A stretch of DNA of 64,000 nt from Globomyces pollinis-pini (GCA_025399215.1 MU621098.1:81007-145006); one strand, 5' to 3'; shown: positions 10,484-22,140, counted from the stretch's first letter. The notes: generated from the letters alone by a model not told the origin. Translations and numbers: made by a program.

Positions 10484-10714
10484 ATGGGACAAATCTTCAG
10501 TAAGACCGATTTAAAGTTACCAGATAAAACTCAATTAAACAATTCAATTCCCAACAAAAAAGATATAAAATTGAATACTCGACAGTTAAAAATCAAGAAA
10601 CTGAATAGATTGTTTTTGAAGAAACATAAACATTCATTTTCATCACTAATTAGACAAAGAAGACTTAAAAGAAGATTAAAATCTACTACTATGGTAAAAG
10701 GTATTCTATTGTAA
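10484..10714 (+). CDS. Small basic protein with N-myristoylation motif
   Basis: 76 aa from the ATG at 10484: MGQIFSKTDLKLPDKTQ, then a strongly basic C-terminal half (LKKHKHSFSSLIRQRRLKRR). Gly2 with Ser6 fits the N-myristoyltransferase consensus, and the polybasic stretch would reinforce membrane binding. Composition is Lys/Arg/Asn rich and no family is recognised. It lies only 15 bp from the end of the convergent phosphatase gene. A random AT-rich ORF cannot be excluded. Confidence 0.45.
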   Translation: MGQIFSKTDLKLPDKTQLNNSIPNKKDIKLNTRQLKIKKLNRLFLKKHKHSFSSLIRQRRLKRRLKSTTMVKGILL

Positions 10715-10729
10715 ATAAAGTTGTTTGCA

Positions 10730-11385
10730 TTATATTTTTGTTACTTTTAGACTTTCATTAAAAGCAACCAATTCTTTAAAAAAACCTGAATTTGGTTTAA
10801 TTCTTGGACGTTTCAATTTCACCATTGAAAACGCTTCATCTAAAGACATTTGATATTTTTTCATTAAATAAGAAATAACCAAAGTGGGTGACCTTGAAAC
10901 TCCAGCTTTACAATTACTTTCATAAATTCATTTACCTTACGATTACCTTTATAAATTCGCTTACCTTTACAATGAATTAAAATCTTTGAATTTGGATTCA
11001 TTAAAGCCATTTCAATGAAATCAAAGATTTTCTCAAAGTACTTTGTCATTTTTGAATCTACATGATCTGAAATAGAAATTCTACAATAAATGGGAGTTTG
11101 AAATTCAAACTTCCAATCATTCACTTTAGTTTCATAACCATCAGTTTTTATATTCTTTAATGCTTCATCTATTCCAAATTCAAATATATTTTCAGTTTGA
11201 CAAGCATTGATGATATGAGTGATTCCATATTCTTTTAAAATATTTGGATCTGTAGCTTGACTTAATTGACCCAGATAAAGTCTATCAATTATCAGATCCA
11301 ATGGTTCTTGCTATAAATAAAATATTTCATTAAACTTTACTAATTCATTGGATATCAATGCCTTTTGAAGAAATATTTTGGACAT
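10730..11385 (-). CDS. Atypical dual-specificity protein phosphatase
   Basis: 188 aa in three exons. After the first exon (MSKIFLQKALISNEL) and a 30-nt intron, the protein reads LDLIIDRLYLGQLSQATD, then ITHIINAC, SDHVDSKM (candidate general acid Asp), and the active site HCKAGVSRSPTLVISYLM. The second intron, 10906-10964, interrupts the HCx5R signature just after HCK; removing all 59 nt restores it exactly. That intron is two tandem, similar 29-30 nt units joined AG|GT. The catalytic domain is complete and there is no kinase-interaction domain, so it belongs with small atypical DUSPs. Substrate unknown. Its ATG lies 77 bp from the divergent gene at 11462. Confidence 0.85.
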
Positions 11386-11461
11386 GGCTTTAGAAACGAC
11401 ATTCGAAAAGGATTTCATTCCTTGTGTTTTTTTGATTGAAAAATTTTCACGAATTTTAAAT

Positions 11462-11703
11462 ATGGGAGCCATTGGACCAATTAAAGGAAGAGGAGTAACA
11501 ATTGCAATTGGAGCTTGTTATTGGTTCTTTTTAGGAAATCGTATATACCAAGACGGAGGTCATCATTTTGTAATGTTATTAAAACTGACTTTTGTTAGCT
11601 TCATCAACATGCTTGGGAAAGACCTGAAGTATTAGCTCATTTAGAGAAAGTGGATAAAAAATTTGGAACTAGATATGCTCTTGATAATATGCATCATCAT
11701 TAA
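11462..11703 (+). CDS. Small single-pass membrane protein, possibly mitochondrial inner membrane
   Basis: 70 aa in two exons (29-nt intron). It starts MGAIGPIKGRGVTIAIGACY with one membrane helix (VTIAIGACYWFFLGNRIY), then after splicing HHFLHQHAWERPEVLAHLEK and a C-terminal HHH. Size, glycine-rich start and single helix look like an accessory subunit of a respiratory complex, but I do not recognise which. An upstream in-frame ATG at 11384 would lengthen it and overlap the start codon of the divergent phosphatase; the downstream ATG is preferred. Confidence 0.6.
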
Positions 11704-11806
11704 TGTTTCAGATCCTCAATAAAGAATTTGATTTCTCTTATCAATTACTTTCACTTAATCAAAAGATGTACTAGAATATTATACATATATTTGGAGTTAT
11801 ATAATA

Positions 11807-13123
11807 CTATGAAATGGGATTGACTCTACCGTTACCATCTGTACCAAATATTTTGGAAAACAACCTACTAAAAAATCCAGAAATAGAATGATTTCGATGA
11901 ACTTCAGAGATATCATCGGTTGATGTTTTCCAAAATTTCCATTTAGAAGTCTTTGGTATTGGATCCATTGTTAACGTCGTTCCTGAACCTACACAATAAT
12001 TCATCAGATTGGGTTTCACATTATCATCTAGTCGAATAGGTACAATAGGCGTGATTGTACTATTAGGTAGGATTTGATGGAACTGTTGAATATCTTGATT
12101 CTTTCTTTCATTGATTTGTTTTTGTTTGGCCAAATTATGTATGTCCTTGTCTTCCTCAAGAACGCTATTAATCTTGTAAGAATACCATTGATAAGGAATA
12201 TTTGCAATCGGATTTAAATGATGATCTAAATTTAATTTGGTTTTTGATATACCTCCAAATTGGTTGGTCATCAACTCTGGTGATGATTGTCGATCAGGAG
12301 TGGGACAAGCAGGTCCTAACGATGTGATACTATCACGATCCCATTCAGTCCGTTTATAATCATAAAACAACTCAACATCATCGTTGGTGTTGTAGAAGGA
12401 TTGGTTCGATAGTGATGTAGTAGTCATATCTAATGCATTAATTTCCCTTATGGTTTTAGATTCATTGACTATAGATTCTTCAGCTATTTCTTTTGAGGGA
12501 GTATGTATGCTTGATTCATAGTAATCTTCGAATGCATCATATTCATCAATCAAATCTTGTATTCTAGATATAGCATGACAAGTAACCGTTTCACTAAATG
12601 AGATAGTCCTCTTTGCCTTTTTTGGTTGTATTGGAACCATGATTGGGTTATCTTCCATCATATTTTCCCATTTGTTATTGATGGCATAAATAGGATCACG
12701 TATTGGTTTCTTTGAATTGTGTTTAGTCCAAACTTTGGTATCACCAATTCTTTTGAGACAATCACCATCACGTTCTTTGGCAGAAGTAAAGCCAGCACTT
12801 TGGGTGGAAGCCATGGGTCTTTTGTAAACCTTTTCAGTAGTCGCTGACGCGAGGTGTGACTGAGATATCTCTATCTGGTCAACACTTGGTATGACAACTG
12901 TTAGTTTCTGAATTTGACGACTGGAAATTTGTCGTAGCAAAGGAGGTTTGCTAGGATATTTCATTTTCGTGGTGGGAGTTTTGTATGAAGTTGTAGGTCT
13001 TGGTAAACTTGACCAAGATTCTATGGCTACTGGAGGTTGCTGATCTAACGTTAATGCATCATCCGTCAATGTCGTAAGTGATTCGGTTTTAAAAAATGGT
13101 CTGTTCCAAGGGAATATTCTCAT
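11807..13123 (-). CDS. Disordered protein of unknown function
   Basis: 438 aa in one exon, beginning MRIFPWNRPFFKTESL. It is dominated by Ser, Thr, Pro and Asn with scattered Arg-Ser/Thr-Pro sites (SLPRPTTSYKTPTTK), a short acidic patch (LIDEYDAFEDYYESS) and an aromatic/basic C-terminal patch (ISGFFSRLFSKIFG) that could form an amphipathic, membrane-binding helix. No domain is recognised. Phosphorylation-type regulation is suggested by RTISFSETV. The length of the uninterrupted frame in AT-rich DNA supports a real gene. Confidence 0.7.
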   Translation of the reverse strand: MRIFPWNRPFFKTESLTTLTDDALTLDQQPPVAIESWSSLPRPTTSYKTPTTKMKYPSKPPLLRQISSRQIQKLTVVIPSVDQIEISQSHLASATTEKVYKRPMASTQSAGFTSAKERDGDCLKRIGDTKVWTKHNSKKPIRDPIYAINNKWENMMEDNPIMVPIQPKKAKRTISFSETVTCHAISRIQDLIDEYDAFEDYYESSIHTPSKEIAEESIVNESKTIREINALDMTTTSLSNQSFYNTNDDVELFYDYKRTEWDRDSITSLGPACPTPDRQSSPELMTNQFGGISKTKLNLDHHLNPIANIPYQWYSYKINSVLEEDKDIHNLAKQKQINERKNQDIQQFHQILPNSTITPIVPIRLDDNVKPNLMNYCVGSGTTLTMDPIPKTSKWKFWKTSTDDISEVHRNHSISGFFSRLFSKIFGTDGNGRVNPIS

Positions 13124-13355
13124 GTTATTTGATAGATGTCTAATAATGTGTAAAAAAATGTCGCGTCATCACTTGTCATCAAAACTTATCAGCAAATCTA
13201 ATTATTTTTCAAAGAGTTTCAAACTTGCATGCTCATAAACTTAGTTGACTTCTACAAGCATGAGTGCTCTTTACATCAAGTAATAATTTAGGACCGGAGT
13301 CGGGATACTATAAACAAAACGGGATGATATAAATAAAAAATGCTTTATAATATAA

Positions 13356-14509
13356 TCATACAGATGATAAATGCCTAAAATATTCTGATAAAACTTCATA
13401 AGTTAAGATTGTTAGTCCCGATGCAGGTACGGTTCGTATCAAATTAATAGAAAATCCTTTATAAAATCCTCTCCAACCTAGAGAATTACACTTTAAATTT
13501 TAGATTACCTTCTTCGCGTAATATTATTTTGGCAGATTGTAATATACCAACGTATTTGGATTGTGTAACTGGTTGACCAGCATTATTTGGACGAACGGGA
13601 ATAAACCCAAGTTGGCTTCCAGTTCCAAACTTTGATTTTAATAGTTCATCATAAGAGAGTCCTTTTGTTATCAACATTTGCGTTTGTAATCTGGTTCGAA
13701 TCACTTCATGAGGATACGTTACACTACTGGCAAAGGTTTTGGATATTGATGAAGCAAACAGTATATGGACCCAATTATGCTCCTCTACTAATGAATTTGA
13801 AACTTTATACCTATGCTTTTGAGAGATTTTAGATATTCATAAAAGGGAAATTGTATAGCCACATGACTAACACCCAGTAAGGATGGACCTAATCCTTTAT
13901 ATAAGGCTTTAAATCCCTCCGTTCTATATATAGTTTTTAAAGCATCAAATGTGCCTTTGTAATAAAATACACTCGTGTTTGATTCCTGTGCCAAAGATTG
14001 TGTCATAATACGAGTTCTAGCAACCCACAGAGGGTTTGTAATGGCTGTACTACAAATACCAGCATGCAATGCAGCCAAAATATTTGAAAATAAAGGGTCA
14101 TCAAAGTCGTTTCTATAATGTTTCTTTGCCCAATCGTAAACTGAAAAATAAATCATCCATGTACTAAGTATCAAACAAATGATTTGTAATATACGGGAGA
14201 TATCCAGTAGCAGTTGGTCCGACCCCACGATACAATCCAATCAAACCATTAGCATGCCAAATGTCCATAAAAACTTTTGCACTTGATACTGCAGTAGATT
14301 TATTTTGTAATCTTATTTTGACCATATCTAATGGACCTACGAAAGAATTAGATAAAATATTCCAAGATACAAGTGATTACAGCAGCAACTAAACCAGCAA
14401 TTCCACCTATTGTTAGTCGAGACATCATAATACCAGCGATTGCATTTCTAGCAGTTTCGTCTTTTCTAATGAATTAAATCAAAAGTGCATGTTACAATAT
14501 GCTAGTCAT
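13356..14509 (-). CDS. Mitochondrial carrier, NAD+ transporter (NDT1/YIA6)-like
   Basis: 334 aa with five introns (30, 34, 31, 23 and 31 nt). The three carrier repeats are visible: CPLDMVKIRLQ, TNPLWVARTRIM and TYPHEVIRTRLQ, each with the Px(D/E)xx(K/R)x(K/R) signature or a close variant. The stretch YLPTWMIYFSVYDWAKKH and KGTFDALKTIYRTEGFKALY closely follow yeast Yia6/Yea6, which carry NAD+ into mitochondria. SLC25A32/36-type carriers are relatives and the alternative. The fourth intron, 13788-13810, is only 23 nt, and its removal joins YLKSI to VEEHNWVHILFAS in frame. The gene is divergent from CPA2. Confidence 0.85.
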
Positions 14510-15057
14510 TCTATGAGGTTTCTGTAAAAAAATAAATTAGATTTGGAGTGGCTACTATTACCCAATATAAATAGGAATTTCAATACTTAGTCTTATAGAT
14601 ATCTATAACACTACATTCATCACTCTACCTGTAAATGTATTTTATTATTCATACTATTGATATCTTTGATTTGTACTATACTAGTATGTAAACAGTGAAT
14701 AAGAGTATATCAAATGTGAGTCGATACAATATTCCATACATTCCAGATTCAATTTGATGTCAAAGAGATGAAGAATTCATGTCAAAGTTTTCTTGGTGAT
14801 TAAAAAACGGTTGTCTTGGATCGTGACCAAAAAAAGAAAGAAATGCGTCGGATAAGGAAAGAAAGAACACAAATGATGAAGAAAACACATTTAAATCAAC
14901 AATAATTGAATGTAAAGGATGCCAAGAGTATCCCAAAGTAGTAATAAGGATCTGACACTTATGATTCATTAACGGTCGTTTTGATTAGATATCTCCATTT
15001 GATCTCATCAGGCTAATTTAAACACTTGAAAATTATTAAAAAAGTTCACCATTAAAA
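14510..15057. promoter_or_regulatory. Divergent intergenic region between NAD+ carrier and CPA2
   Basis: 548 bp with no convincing gene; a 69-codon minus-strand frame at 14760-14969 lacks any recognisable features. It should hold the promoters of both flanking genes. No clear TATA box was found close to either ATG. Confidence 0.5.
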
Positions 15058-18000
15058 ATGATCAACATGATATCTTTAAAGGTATTCAAACTACTGCCCG
15101 GAGCTGTTCGATCCATGGCTACTTTGCCAGCTATTCAGAACCCTGTTCCCCATTATCATTCATATCTACTCAATTGTTTGGCAAATCCACAAAAGAAACA
15201 CGATCCCTTTAGAAAATCAAATTATAGTTCTCAAGTATCTACATCACATACTCTGAAAAATCCACCATTGGCGAAACGAGTTGTCGTGGTCGGAAGTGGA
15301 GGTCTGTCAATTGGTCAAGCTGGAGAGTTTGATTATTCTGGTATAGAATTATTAAACCTTATATCTAGGATCTCAAGCTATCAAGGCTTTAAAGGAAGAA
15401 TCAGTGGAAACTATTCTGATTAATCCAAATATTGCCACCGTTCAAACTGGAAAAGACTTGGCTGATGTTGTATACTTTTTACCAATCAGACCAGAGTATA
15501 TAGAGTATGTTATTCAAAAAGAAAAACCAGATGGTGTTTTATTGACGTTTGGTGGGCAAAGTGCACTAAATTGTGGTATTGCCCTTTACGAGCAAGGAGT
15601 ATTTGAAAAATATAACGTCAAAGTTCTAGGAACTCCAATTAAAACGTTACAAATCAGTGAAGATCGAGATTTATTCGCTAATGCACTTAAAGGTTTTTCG
15701 TTTATTTTTTAATTCTTAGAAATTGATATTCCTGTTGCTACATCCACTGCAGTAACTACCGTACAAGATGCATTAGATGCCGCTGCTGAAATTGGTTATC
15801 CAATTATTGTCCGTTCCGCATTTGCATTAGGTGGGCTTGGATCTGGTTTTGCTAGCAATCCAGATGAATTACGTGAATTGTCTGCAAAATCGCTTTCATT
15901 ATCCCCTCAAATTCTCGTTGAACGTTCAATGAAGGGATGGAAAGAAGTGGAATATGAAGTGGTTCGTGATGCGGATAATAACTGTATCACTGTTTGTAAT
16001 ATGGAAAATTTTGATCCTCTCGGAACTCACACTGGAGACTCAATTGTTGTAGCACCTAGTCAAACACTAACGGATGAAGAATATCATATGCTTCGATCTG
16101 CTGCAATTAAAATTATTTGTCATCTTGGTGTTGTAGGAGAATGTAACGTACAGTATGCCTTGAACCCTTACAGTTTGGAATATGCTGTTATTGAAGTCAA
16201 TGCCCGATTGTCGCGTAGTAGTGCCCTTGCTTCAAAAGCAACTGGATATCCTCTCGCTTTTGTCGCTGCTAAAATCGCTCTGGGTGCCTCTTTACCTGAT
16301 TTAAAAAACACCGTCACTAAAACCACAACTGCAAATTTCGAACCATCTTTAGATTATGTCGTGACTAAAATTCCTCGTTGGGATTTAAGTAAATTTCAAC
16401 ACGTCTCCAGAAAAACTGGACCGGCAATGAAGTCTGTAGGTGAAGTAATGGCCATTGGAAGAACATGGGAAGAAAGTTTACAAAAGGTTTGATTATATAT
16501 GAATGCTAATTTCTAGGCTATTCGTATGACTGATCCAAAATTCAATGGATTTCAACCAATTGAATTTGACAACTTGGATGAAATATTGGAAACCCCAACT
16601 GATGAACGATTATATGCAATTGGACATGCAATGATGAACAAAAATTATACTGTTGATCATATTCATGAATTAACCAAAATTGATAAATGGTTCTTGTACA
16701 AATTAGAAAATATTGTTGGAATTCAAAATGAACTAACACAACTTGAATTGAAAAATGCTGACCAATTACCTGTGGAATTAATTTCAAAAGCCAAGAAAGC
16801 CGGATTTTCTGATACACAAATTGCATTGACCTGTGAATCTACTGAACTTGAAGTTAGAAAAGTCCGTAAGTCTCATGGAATTATTCCCGTCGTCAAACGA
16901 ATTGATACCTTGGCTGCTGAATTTCCAGCCGCTACTAATTATCTATACACCACTTACAACGGAAGCACCAATGACGTTACATTTGAAGATAAAGGAATTT
17001 TAGTGCTGGGATCTGGTGTTTACCGTATTGGTTCTAGTGTTGAATTTGATTGGTATTATTTTGCTCTTTCTAAATTACAGGTGTGGAGTATCTTGTATTA
17101 GAAGTCTTCGATCGATGGGCCACAAAACTGTGATGGTCAACTATAATCCAGAAACCGTATCTACCGATTTCGATGAATGTGATCGACTTTACTTTGAAGA
17201 GTTAAGTTTGGAGCGAACTATGGATATTTATGAACTTGAAAGTGCAAGTGGCTGTATAGTCAGTGTAGGTGGTCAATTGCCTCAGAATATTGCATTGAGA
17301 CTACACCAGGAAGGTATTCATGTACTCGGCACAAGTCCAGAAGATGTTGATCGTGCAGAGAATCGAAAAAAGTTTTCGAAAGTATTGGATGATATTGGAT
17401 TAGATCAACCTGAATGGGCCGAGTTGCGAACACCCGAAGAAGCTTTAGAGTTTGCTGAACGAGTAACTTATCCTGTTCTTGTTCGTCCATCATATGTACT
17501 ATCTGGTGCAGCCATGAATGTCGCTTACACACCTGAAGATTTAAAAACCTACCTTTCTCTTGCTGTTAACGTTTCCCCTGAACACCCAATCGTTATCACC
17601 AAGTTCATTGAAGGCGCTCAAGAAATTGATGTTGATGCTGTCGCATCTAAAGGAGAACTTCAAGTCTATGCCGTTTCACAACATGTAGAAAATGCAGGAG
17701 TTCATTCTGGTGATGCTACTCTAATTCTTCCACCTGTTTATGAACATGAGCAAAACTGGAACAAATCACACCTTGGTGTCCGAGGATTAACTCCAGAAAT
17801 TATTGCAGCAACAAAAACTGTCGCAGAAAAAGTTGCCAAAGCATTTAAAATCACTGGTCCTTACAATATGCAATTGATTCTTTCACGATCATTGGAAAAT
17901 TCAACTGATTTCACATTAAAGGTGATTGAATGTAACTTACGTGCATCTCGATCCTTCCCATTTGTTTCTAAAGTCTTTGATCTTAACTTTATCGAGGTGG

Positions 18001-18698
18001 CCACTCATGCTTTGGTGGATTCTCCTAAACTAGCTGAGCTAGTAACTGAAGATTTAATGTTAAAGGAACGCAACTTCAAGGCTGTAAAATGTCCGGTCTT
18101 TAGTTGGACTCGATTAGCTGGTGCTGATCCAATGCTAGGGGTAGAAATGGCATCGACAGGAGAAATCGCATGTTTCGGTAAAGACGTTCATGAAGCCTAC
18201 ATGACATCATTGTTTTCAAATCATAATAACTTCAAGCATATTCCTCTTAAAGCTGGTACCTCTGTGTTGGTCTCTTTGGATGAACTCAGTGATCCAAAGG
18301 AAGTCGCATATGTTGCACGTAAACTATTAGGACTTGGGTATAATGTCATTGCTGATGATCAATTTTCCTTGGATGTCCTCGAGAAAGAGCAAGTGAAAGG
18401 GGCCCAATTACTTACCAAACAACCATTAGAAGACTTACTGTCGAATAGTAAACTAACAGACGAACTATTTCAAAAATTGAAGATTGAAACTGTATTTACC
18501 TTTTGTAAATTACGACCACGCGAACCTACATCATTAAAGTATAGAATTCGATCAATGTCGGTATCAATGGGACTCGGCTTTTTAAATGATGCCAAGAATG
18601 CTTTGCTATTTGTGGACGCTTTGGAACAGTATGTCAAGGGTACAAAAGCCAAATCAGATGCTGTCAAGAGTGTTGGTGAATGGAATTTACTACAATAA
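15058..18698 (+). CDS. CPA2: Carbamoyl-phosphate synthase large chain, arginine-type
   Basis: About 1175 aa after removing introns of 28, 27, 30 and 28 nt. A basic, serine-rich leader ([19 protein letters not shown]) suggests mitochondrial targeting. The first synthetase half begins [21 protein letters not shown] and has GGQSALNCG and [18 protein letters not shown] ATP-grasp motifs. The second half begins [18 protein letters not shown] and carries [12 protein letters not shown]. The C-terminal MGS-like regulatory domain (from about residue 1020) is present but diverged. The protein lacks fused glutaminase, aspartate transcarbamylase or dihydroorotase domains, so it is the free-standing large subunit that works with a separate glutaminase in arginine synthesis rather than CAD/URA2. 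Confidence 0.92.
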
Positions 18699-19796
18699 AG
18701 TGTCCAAACGTAATAGTTTCAGACTCACTTAACTTTTTGTGGCGATTGATTGATTGATGTCGAGTGACATTATGGCATGATTTTTTAAGTTCTGTTTAAT
18801 TGAAGTTAGAGTGACGCAAAACAACTTGCAGATTGTATTAGAAATTGTGAACATTATTATTCGCATGCCAGAATCAAAGCAAGTGATTACACGAACAAAG
18901 AAGCAAAATGAAGCAATGATGACCAATTGTGGTGGCTAGTGTAGTTTTACATTAGGCTCACGGTTGAATCATTTCCACACAATGACCAACTATTGACTCA
19001 TCAGGGTCCCCATTTTATTCCAGAACAATCAAGAATTAAATCGTCAAAGGAGACATTCTTTGAAATATCTTTGAACTTGATGCGGTAAAATGAACAAAGA
19101 CTGATGAAACATCTGAGTGAGATATGGCTCAACAGTGTATCACAATTGAGACAAGAGGGCTTGACACACTTGTATGGATGAGAGTTAATCCAAACGACTT
19201 TGCTGGACTGGAAGTGTGTTTGCTTAATTTCGATATTTTTTTGTTCAGTAAGTGCCATTGGCCATATTCAATTGAACAGTAATGAAGCGGAAAACAACAA
19301 TGTGTGAGGCTTATCATTTTCCATTGTGCAAACGCCCAATTTGCCAAGGGGAAATTGGGAGTTGCACCGTCAATGAACGAATGATAGGTAGCTAGGCAAA
19401 TGGTATGTTGGCCAATGGATAGCCCAGTACTTACAGCAACCAAAGACCCTTTTCAGGGAACCATGAAATTGACAATCTGAGCACAATGAAACAGAATGAA
19501 ATTGCGTGGGACAAATATGGTCATTGAACAAGATGATTCGTGCAACAATCACCATACCACATGACATCAAATGAAGTCAATGTAATCAAATCGGATAGTG
19601 AACCCAAGTAATGAAAGACATTAGTAGCGCTAGAGTGTGTAGCTAAACGACTGTACAAGTTGGCGAATGGAGGCTTGTACTCTTGGCAAAGAAGGAGCCC
19701 TCATACTAACTGTTGGTATCATGGCGCCATGTGATTTTTGTTGTAAGTCTCTTGAGAAATCGAGAATTGTGTTTGACACGCCACATTGAGCGTTGT
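18699..19796. other. 1.1-kb intergenic region upstream of the first zinc-finger gene
   Basis: No supportable gene. It is less AT-rich than typical spacers here. It holds a short GATT repeat near 18742 and several unremarkable minus-strand frames. It most likely includes the long regulatory region of the zinc-finger gene. Confidence 0.5.
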
Positions 19797-19804
19797 TATA
19801 AATA
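19797..19804 (+). promoter_or_regulatory. TATA box, first zinc-finger gene
   Basis: TATAAATA lies 38 bp before the ATG at 19835, matching the spacing seen at other TATA genes in the window. Confidence 0.7.
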
Positions 19805-19834
19805 GGACCACAGAACAACTCCTTTTTTCTAACC

Positions 19835-20563
19835 ATGTCTGTTGAATTATCCATTGCTAGTCATCAACGAAGGTCGTCAAACAAAGGTTCCAAACAGCAA
19901 TGGCCTTGCAATTATGTCGGTTGTGGTGCTATTCTATACTCAAAGTCTTCTCAATTCCGTCATAAAAAACTACATGAAAACAAAGTTGCAAAGTATAAAT
20001 GTACTAAATGCAGTGAACAATACCTCGTTAAGCTGGACTTAATTGATCATGTTCGAAGAGCTCACATGCCTGCTGGCAGCTATGTGGTTTGTAAAGAATG
20101 CGATAGAACTTTCTCAAGTTTGTCAAACTTGAATGCTCATAGTACTATTCATAAAGACACAGGACTGCCTCGCTACCAGTGTGAAGTTTGTCAAGTCTCA
20201 TATTTTCACCGCTCTGCCCTAAGGCGGCATCAACGTACAGACCACAGTATGTCCCCTTCTATGTCTAGACGGCCGTCGCATTGCTCAGTATCAACCAATG
20301 ATTCTACTGGGTTCGGTAGTCCGGTGAACCATTACTCTTACTTGGCTTCTCCTCCTGACACTCCTAAACTCAAGCACAACGAAGTTCAATGCACCTATTG
20401 CCCTGAAACATTCATTGATAATCCAAAGTACCATTTTCATTTAGAAGAACAACATCTTATCTCCTCTGATCATCGATGTCTCATTAATGCTTGTGGAGAG
20501 TTTTTTTACAATGCAAAAACACATCAAGAGCACAAGAAACAATGTCATCCGTTCTTTGCTTAA
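19835..20563 (+). CDS. C2H2 zinc-finger protein, paralogue 1
   Basis: 242 aa, intronless. After a basic leader (SHQRRSSNKGSKQQ) come fingers at about residues 25-47 (CNYVGCGAILYSKSSQFRHK), 56-79, 87-109 (CKECDRTFSSLSNLNAH) and 117-140 (CEVCQVSYFHRSALRRH). A Ser/Pro-rich linker with SYLASPPDTPK follows, then two degenerate fingers ending HKKQCHPFFA. The whole arrangement is shared with the two genes downstream. Likely a DNA-binding transcription factor; target unknown. The linker's SP/TP sites suggest kinase control. Confidence 0.88.
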   Translation: MSVELSIASHQRRSSNKGSKQQWPCNYVGCGAILYSKSSQFRHKKLHENKVAKYKCTKCSEQYLVKLDLIDHVRRAHMPAGSYVVCKECDRTFSSLSNLNAHSTIHKDTGLPRYQCEVCQVSYFHRSALRRHQRTDHSMSPSMSRRPSHCSVSTNDSTGFGSPVNHYSYLASPPDTPKLKHNEVQCTYCPETFIDNPKYHFHLEEQHLISSDHRCLINACGEFFYNAKTHQEHKKQCHPFFA

Positions 20564-20714
20564 ATGTTCTATTTATCTTCCTAGTGATCCCTAATTAGCT
20601 CTAATAAATTTAATGTACAATATTGTTTGCTTACAGTTTATGTTTTGGTCTTTCGCAATAATATTGCTTATACCTTTCATACAATTAATGTGATACACAC
20701 ACATGGACCACAGG

Positions 20715-21062
20715 GTTTCTCAATATGGCACCTTTTCATTTCAATGCACCAGCATATTGTGTATTGGCTCTCTTATACAAACCATTTGTTCACCCCTTGA
20801 AGTTTAGATTTGATGATTGGATTTCATTTGATGGTTGAACTGTTACCTTACCACAAAATGAAGACCTAACAGACCCAGTTTCTCAATATGGCACCTTTTC
20901 ATTGCAATGCACCAGCATATTGTGTATTGGCTCTCTTTTACAAACCATTTGTTCACCCCTTGAAGTTTAGATTTGATGATTGGATTCCATTTGATGGTTG
21001 AACTGTTACCTTACCACAAAATGAAGACCTAGCAGACCCAGTTTCTCAATATTGGCACCTTT
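20715..21062 (+). repeat. 163-bp tandem duplication with partial third copy
   Basis: Units start at 20715 and 20878 with a partial third from 21041, all beginning GTTTCTCAATATGGCACC or a one-base variant. The two full copies differ at only a handful of positions. Each contains a 37-codon frame starting ATGGCACC, but the differences seen change amino acids and the third copy loses the ATG context, so coding is unlikely. Confidence 0.9.
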
Positions 21063-22132
21063 TCTGAAAGACACTCGTGATTGATTTATCCGAGTTATTC
21101 ATTTTCTTCCAAATGAAGTTGATCCCAACGTCGAGGTACAGTTTTATGACTTCTATTTATATCCTCTACGTACATAACTACATCAATGAAATTTAACTGT
21201 TCCTTGTTATGTTGATTTGATCTTTCAGAAGATACATATTATACCTTGGTGGAAGCTTTGCTGGAAGCCATCAAGCAGTAGACCATTTTACATTGGCAGG
21301 ATAAATCTCATTGGACAAGTTTGAGAGTGAATCACAAAGTGTCCAAAACAACTTGTTTGAGTAGTAACATGCTTGGTTTCAATAGCCACAATAGCCTTCA
21401 TGTGTTTACTTGCCCCAGCAGTTTGAATTCTCTTTTAGTCGACATGGGAAACGACGCCATTCCATACGTCAGACAACACAGACTCCCGAGAAGACATTCT
21501 TATCCATCGTAACCTATAGTTAAAGACAAAGTGGACAAATCCCGTATGTATTAAACTAGCTCGTCTATATGTAATTCAGACTATTACAAGTACGATGTAA
21601 CTTTTCTTAATTGTTATTCTTCTTTCGTTTATAATTGATATAAATAAGTCAATAGTCTTTATTCTACTCAATGTTGTTGGCAATGAGTAGGCATATTTGA
21701 TCGGGCTGCGGGTACACGAACGAGCCAATCATAGTACTTGTGATTACGTCAGTGTTATGTTTCGGGCAAATCTACTACTCAAATTCATTTAACCTAAAAG
21801 AAATTACACTAACATTGTAGGACCATTGAGTATCAGGCGTTCATTTACACAGCGTTTCGTGAATGTTTACCAGACTGGCGTAGTGTTCCGATTGAAACAC
21901 CGGCCGTGTACATCTTGGCGATCCTCATAGTATGGCTTAGAAAATGAGTGGTAAATTAGATGTCTAGCATCTCGAGAATACAGCTGATTACATGCGGTCC
22001 AGGCTAAGTTAACACACTTCGGCTCGAGATGATATCCTTTTGCATCCAAGTAAGCCACAAATATTTACACACAGGCTCTTGGTTCATTTCAGAATGTTTG
22101 GTGCCAAACTGCCCCTACGCCTCAAACAAATC
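21063..22132. other. Long spacer between zinc-finger genes 1 and 2
   Basis: No intact gene. A frame ending at 21512 encodes MLGFNSHNSLHVFTCPSS with a tail ending RRHSYPS (an AGC-kinase-type site). It has weak coding character and no start context, and might be an exon or gene remnant. The remainder, including 21867-22058, shows nothing recognisable. Confidence 0.4.
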
Positions 22133-22140
22133 TATAAATA
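22133..22140 (+). promoter_or_regulatory. TATA box, second zinc-finger gene
   Basis: TATAAATA, 37 bp before the ATG at 22170. Confidence 0.7.

Noticed and set aside
14760..14969. Minus-strand hydrophobic ORF in the CPA2 upstream region
   Set aside because: Low-complexity Ser/Phe composition, no spliced continuation and a location in a divergent promoter region.
16542..16826. Minus-strand ORF within CPA2
   Set aside because: Antisense to a highly conserved enzyme and without features of its own.
20724..21004. Two 37-codon ORFs, one in each copy of the 163-bp repeat
   Set aside because: The observed differences between copies change amino acids, the partial third copy loses the start, and there is no promoter or family match.
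21321..21512. 63-codon frame ending RRHSYPS in the zinc-finger spacer
   Set aside because: No ATG at its beginning, no plausible upstream exon and no domain; kept only as a note in the spacer entry.
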